Below, piece by piece: positions 6,823 through 7,340 of a DNA stretch of 7,340 nucleotides. Position numbers and translations under genes: made by a program. The notes below the pieces were generated by a model, which saw nothing but the letters and a program-made list of their open reading frames with translations, ran no database searches and was not told the DNA's origin. Where the stretch lies: positions 1 through 7,340 of the forward strand of contig CAMWRO010000147.1 of the NCBI GenBank assembly GCA_947176615.1, read 5' to 3'. How positions within the stretch are numbered: position 1 is the stretch's first letter; every line of letters starts with the position of its first letter. This stretch comes from an uncultured Porphyromonadaceae bacterium. GTDB lineage: Bacteria; Bacteroidota; Bacteroidia; Bacteroidales; Muribaculaceae.

Positions 6823-6980
6823 AAAAATAAAATAACAATTTTCATAAAGCATAAAGTAAAATCGACATACTCTTTAGTAATCATTCAGATGATTTCTAAA
6901 AAGTGAGCATAACGCAACAAATAAGTGAATCATAGGTTTTAATCCGATTGTCCGTGAGGCCGGTCGGATTTTTTTATTTT
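6823..6980 (+). ncRNA. Candidate small RNA, about 160 nt, between a promoter and an intrinsic terminator
   Basis: The unit begins just after the TATCTTTG promoter-like site and ends at the AATCCGA...TCGGATT-T7 terminator. It has no ORF of useful length; the only short frame with an ATG near the middle (6889) encodes MISKK and then stops. An internal hairpin pairs 6873-6877 with 6896-6900 and 6879-6884 with 6889-6894 (11 bp, one T/T mismatch, loop TCAG). No known family was recognised. It could instead be a leader read through to something downstream, but a separate promoter lies before the next unit. Both ends are estimated from promoter and terminator positions. Confidence 0.5.
6941..6980 (+). 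terminator. Intrinsic terminator ending the candidate small RNA
   Basis: AATCCGA (6941-6947) pairs with TCGGATT (6964-6970) across a 16-base loop, and the 3' arm runs straight into TTTTTTATTTT. The stem is short (7 bp) but the T-tract is good. On the minus strand only a few T residues would follow the stem. Confidence 0.7.
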
Positions 6981-7012
6981 TCAGCGTTGCGGCACGGCTC
7001 TTTCAATTCAGG

Positions 7013-7074
7013 GTAACCGCATCGGAATATTGTCCCTAATTCTTTCTAATTTTCATATATTCCGATACGGTTGC
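7013..7074. repeat. Imperfect 18-bp inverted repeat between the two RNA-like units
   Basis: Bases 7013-7030 pair with 7057-7074 with only one G-T wobble and one C-A mismatch; the inner 10 bp (ATCGGAATAT/ATATTCCGAT) are perfect. The loop is 26 AT-rich bases. A weak T-run (TATTTTTA) begins about 5 bases after the right arm, so it could be a second terminator insulating the downstream promoter. It could equally be a protein-binding palindrome or the remnant of a small mobile repeat. Confidence 0.6.
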
Positions 7075-7094
7075 ACTGTATTTTTAGCCGGTTT

Positions 7095-7126
7095 ATTGAC
7101 ATGAACCGCAAAATGTTGTAACTTTG
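7095..7126 (+). promoter_or_regulatory. Strong Bacteroidota-type promoter before the rod-shaped RNA
   Basis: TAACTTTG at 7119-7126 matches the -7 consensus exactly, and ATTG at 7095-7098 lies 20 bases upstream, the expected spacing for the -33 element. This is the best two-box promoter in the window. Transcription should start near 7132-7134. Confidence 0.75.
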
Positions 7127-7132
7127 CAGTTG

Positions 7133-7340
7133 ATTGGGACATGTCCCCGACAAGACATTTTGAAAAAGAAACGTTATGCGTAATCTTGTGATTTGAGAAC
7201 GTAGGAAATTCGACAAATAGCACGAGGATTAGCATAGTGGATCTCACGCATATAGCGTGGGCTGCTATTGTTACATCTGTGCTAATGGTTTCCTACGACC
7301 TTCAAATCAAGACGTGGCATAGTTGGCTCACGTTTTCTTT
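7133..7340 (+). ncRNA. Candidate structured RNA: long rod-shaped fold, possibly 6S-like, running to the window edge
   Basis: After the promoter, the sequence folds into one long imperfect hairpin of about 52 bp. Pairs from outside in are: 7165-7173 with 7331-7340 (one bulge), 7175-7179 with 7317-7321, 7184-7187 with 7309-7312, 7190-7196 with 7302-7308, 7200-7208 with 7289-7297, 7218-7223 with 7279-7284, 7230-7234 with 7263-7267, and 7243-7249 with 7255-7261 (loop ATATA). Asymmetric internal loops interrupt the rod. The outermost 3' arm, CGTTTTCTTT, is U-rich and may also end transcription. The first 30 bases contain the palindrome GGGACATGTCCC. There is no useful ORF. A strong promoter plus a near 200-nt rod fits a 6S-type RNA (known in Bacteroidales as the Bacteroidales-1 motif), but I cannot confirm the family. 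A leader of a gene beyond the edge or a retron-type RNA are alternatives. Confidence 0.55.

Larger units (their letters stand above)
6721..7340. other. 620-base gene-free region carrying RNA-like units
   Basis: No protein gene is supported on either strand. The longest open frame (minus strand, 7053-7247, 64 codons) crosses a strong plus-strand promoter and the arms of a long RNA-like fold. Bases 6721-6784 are AT-rich with nothing recognisable. The rest holds two promoter-like sites, one intrinsic terminator, one separate inverted repeat and a long rod-like fold, described individually. Confidence 0.7.

Noticed and set aside
7053..7247. 64-codon minus-strand frame near the right end
   Set aside because: It is opposite the strong promoter and the paired arms of the rod-shaped RNA candidate, with no recognisable protein features.
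7133..7340. tmRNA, RNase P RNA or SRP RNA as identity of the right-edge structure
   Set aside because: I did not see the hallmark segments of these RNAs (tRNA-like CCA end, RNase P core motifs, SRP GGAA-loop helix), and a single long rod does not match tmRNA or RNase P.

Overview
The window reads as ordinary chromosome of a Bacteroidota bacterium, most likely order Bacteroidales and possibly a gut Muribaculaceae-type genome. The evidence is that upstream regions carry the Bacteroidota promoter form (TAnnTTTG, with a weak TTG/TTTT-type element about 20 bases upstream), starts lack good Shine-Dalgarno sequences, and the proteins look like Bacteroidales families. The family-level placement is inference from general protein character and was not tested.

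Layout. Bases 1-255 hold no gene but carry several strong palindromes, including two 36-base REP-like units in inverted orientation. Bases 256-1372 (minus strand) are prfB, peptide chain release factor 2. It is encoded as a 21-codon upstream part, an in-frame UGA, and a +1-shifted remainder, so a plain ORF call misses the first 38 residues. Bases 1373-1614 are a divergent intergenic region with a promoter for each flanking gene and an apparently orphan minus-strand terminator. Bases 1615-6657 are a four-gene plus-strand cluster: two rhomboid intramembrane serine proteases overlapping by 23 bases, a membrane-anchored endonuclease/exonuclease/phosphatase-fold protein, and an exported M3 zinc peptidase of the Dcp type. 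Gaps are 30 bases or less, no internal promoter is visible, and a perfect 23-bp terminator hairpin follows, so they probably form one operon. Its theme is envelope proteolysis: two intramembrane proteases plus a probably periplasmic oligopeptidase. The role of the EEP protein there is unknown.

Bases 6721-7340 contain no convincing protein gene but are not empty. There are two promoter-like sites. The first begins an approximately 160-base unit ending in an intrinsic terminator. The second precedes a sequence that folds into a long rod of about 52 base pairs reaching the right edge of the window. Both look like non-coding RNAs. The rod resembles in outline a 6S-type RNA, but this cannot be settled from sequence reading alone.

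The items most worth following up are the rod-shaped RNA at the right edge, the promoter-to-terminator unit at about 6809-6980, the inverted REP-like pair with compensatory changes at 5-171, and the orphan terminator between the divergent promoters. No defence system, CRISPR array, insertion sequence or other accessory system was seen.
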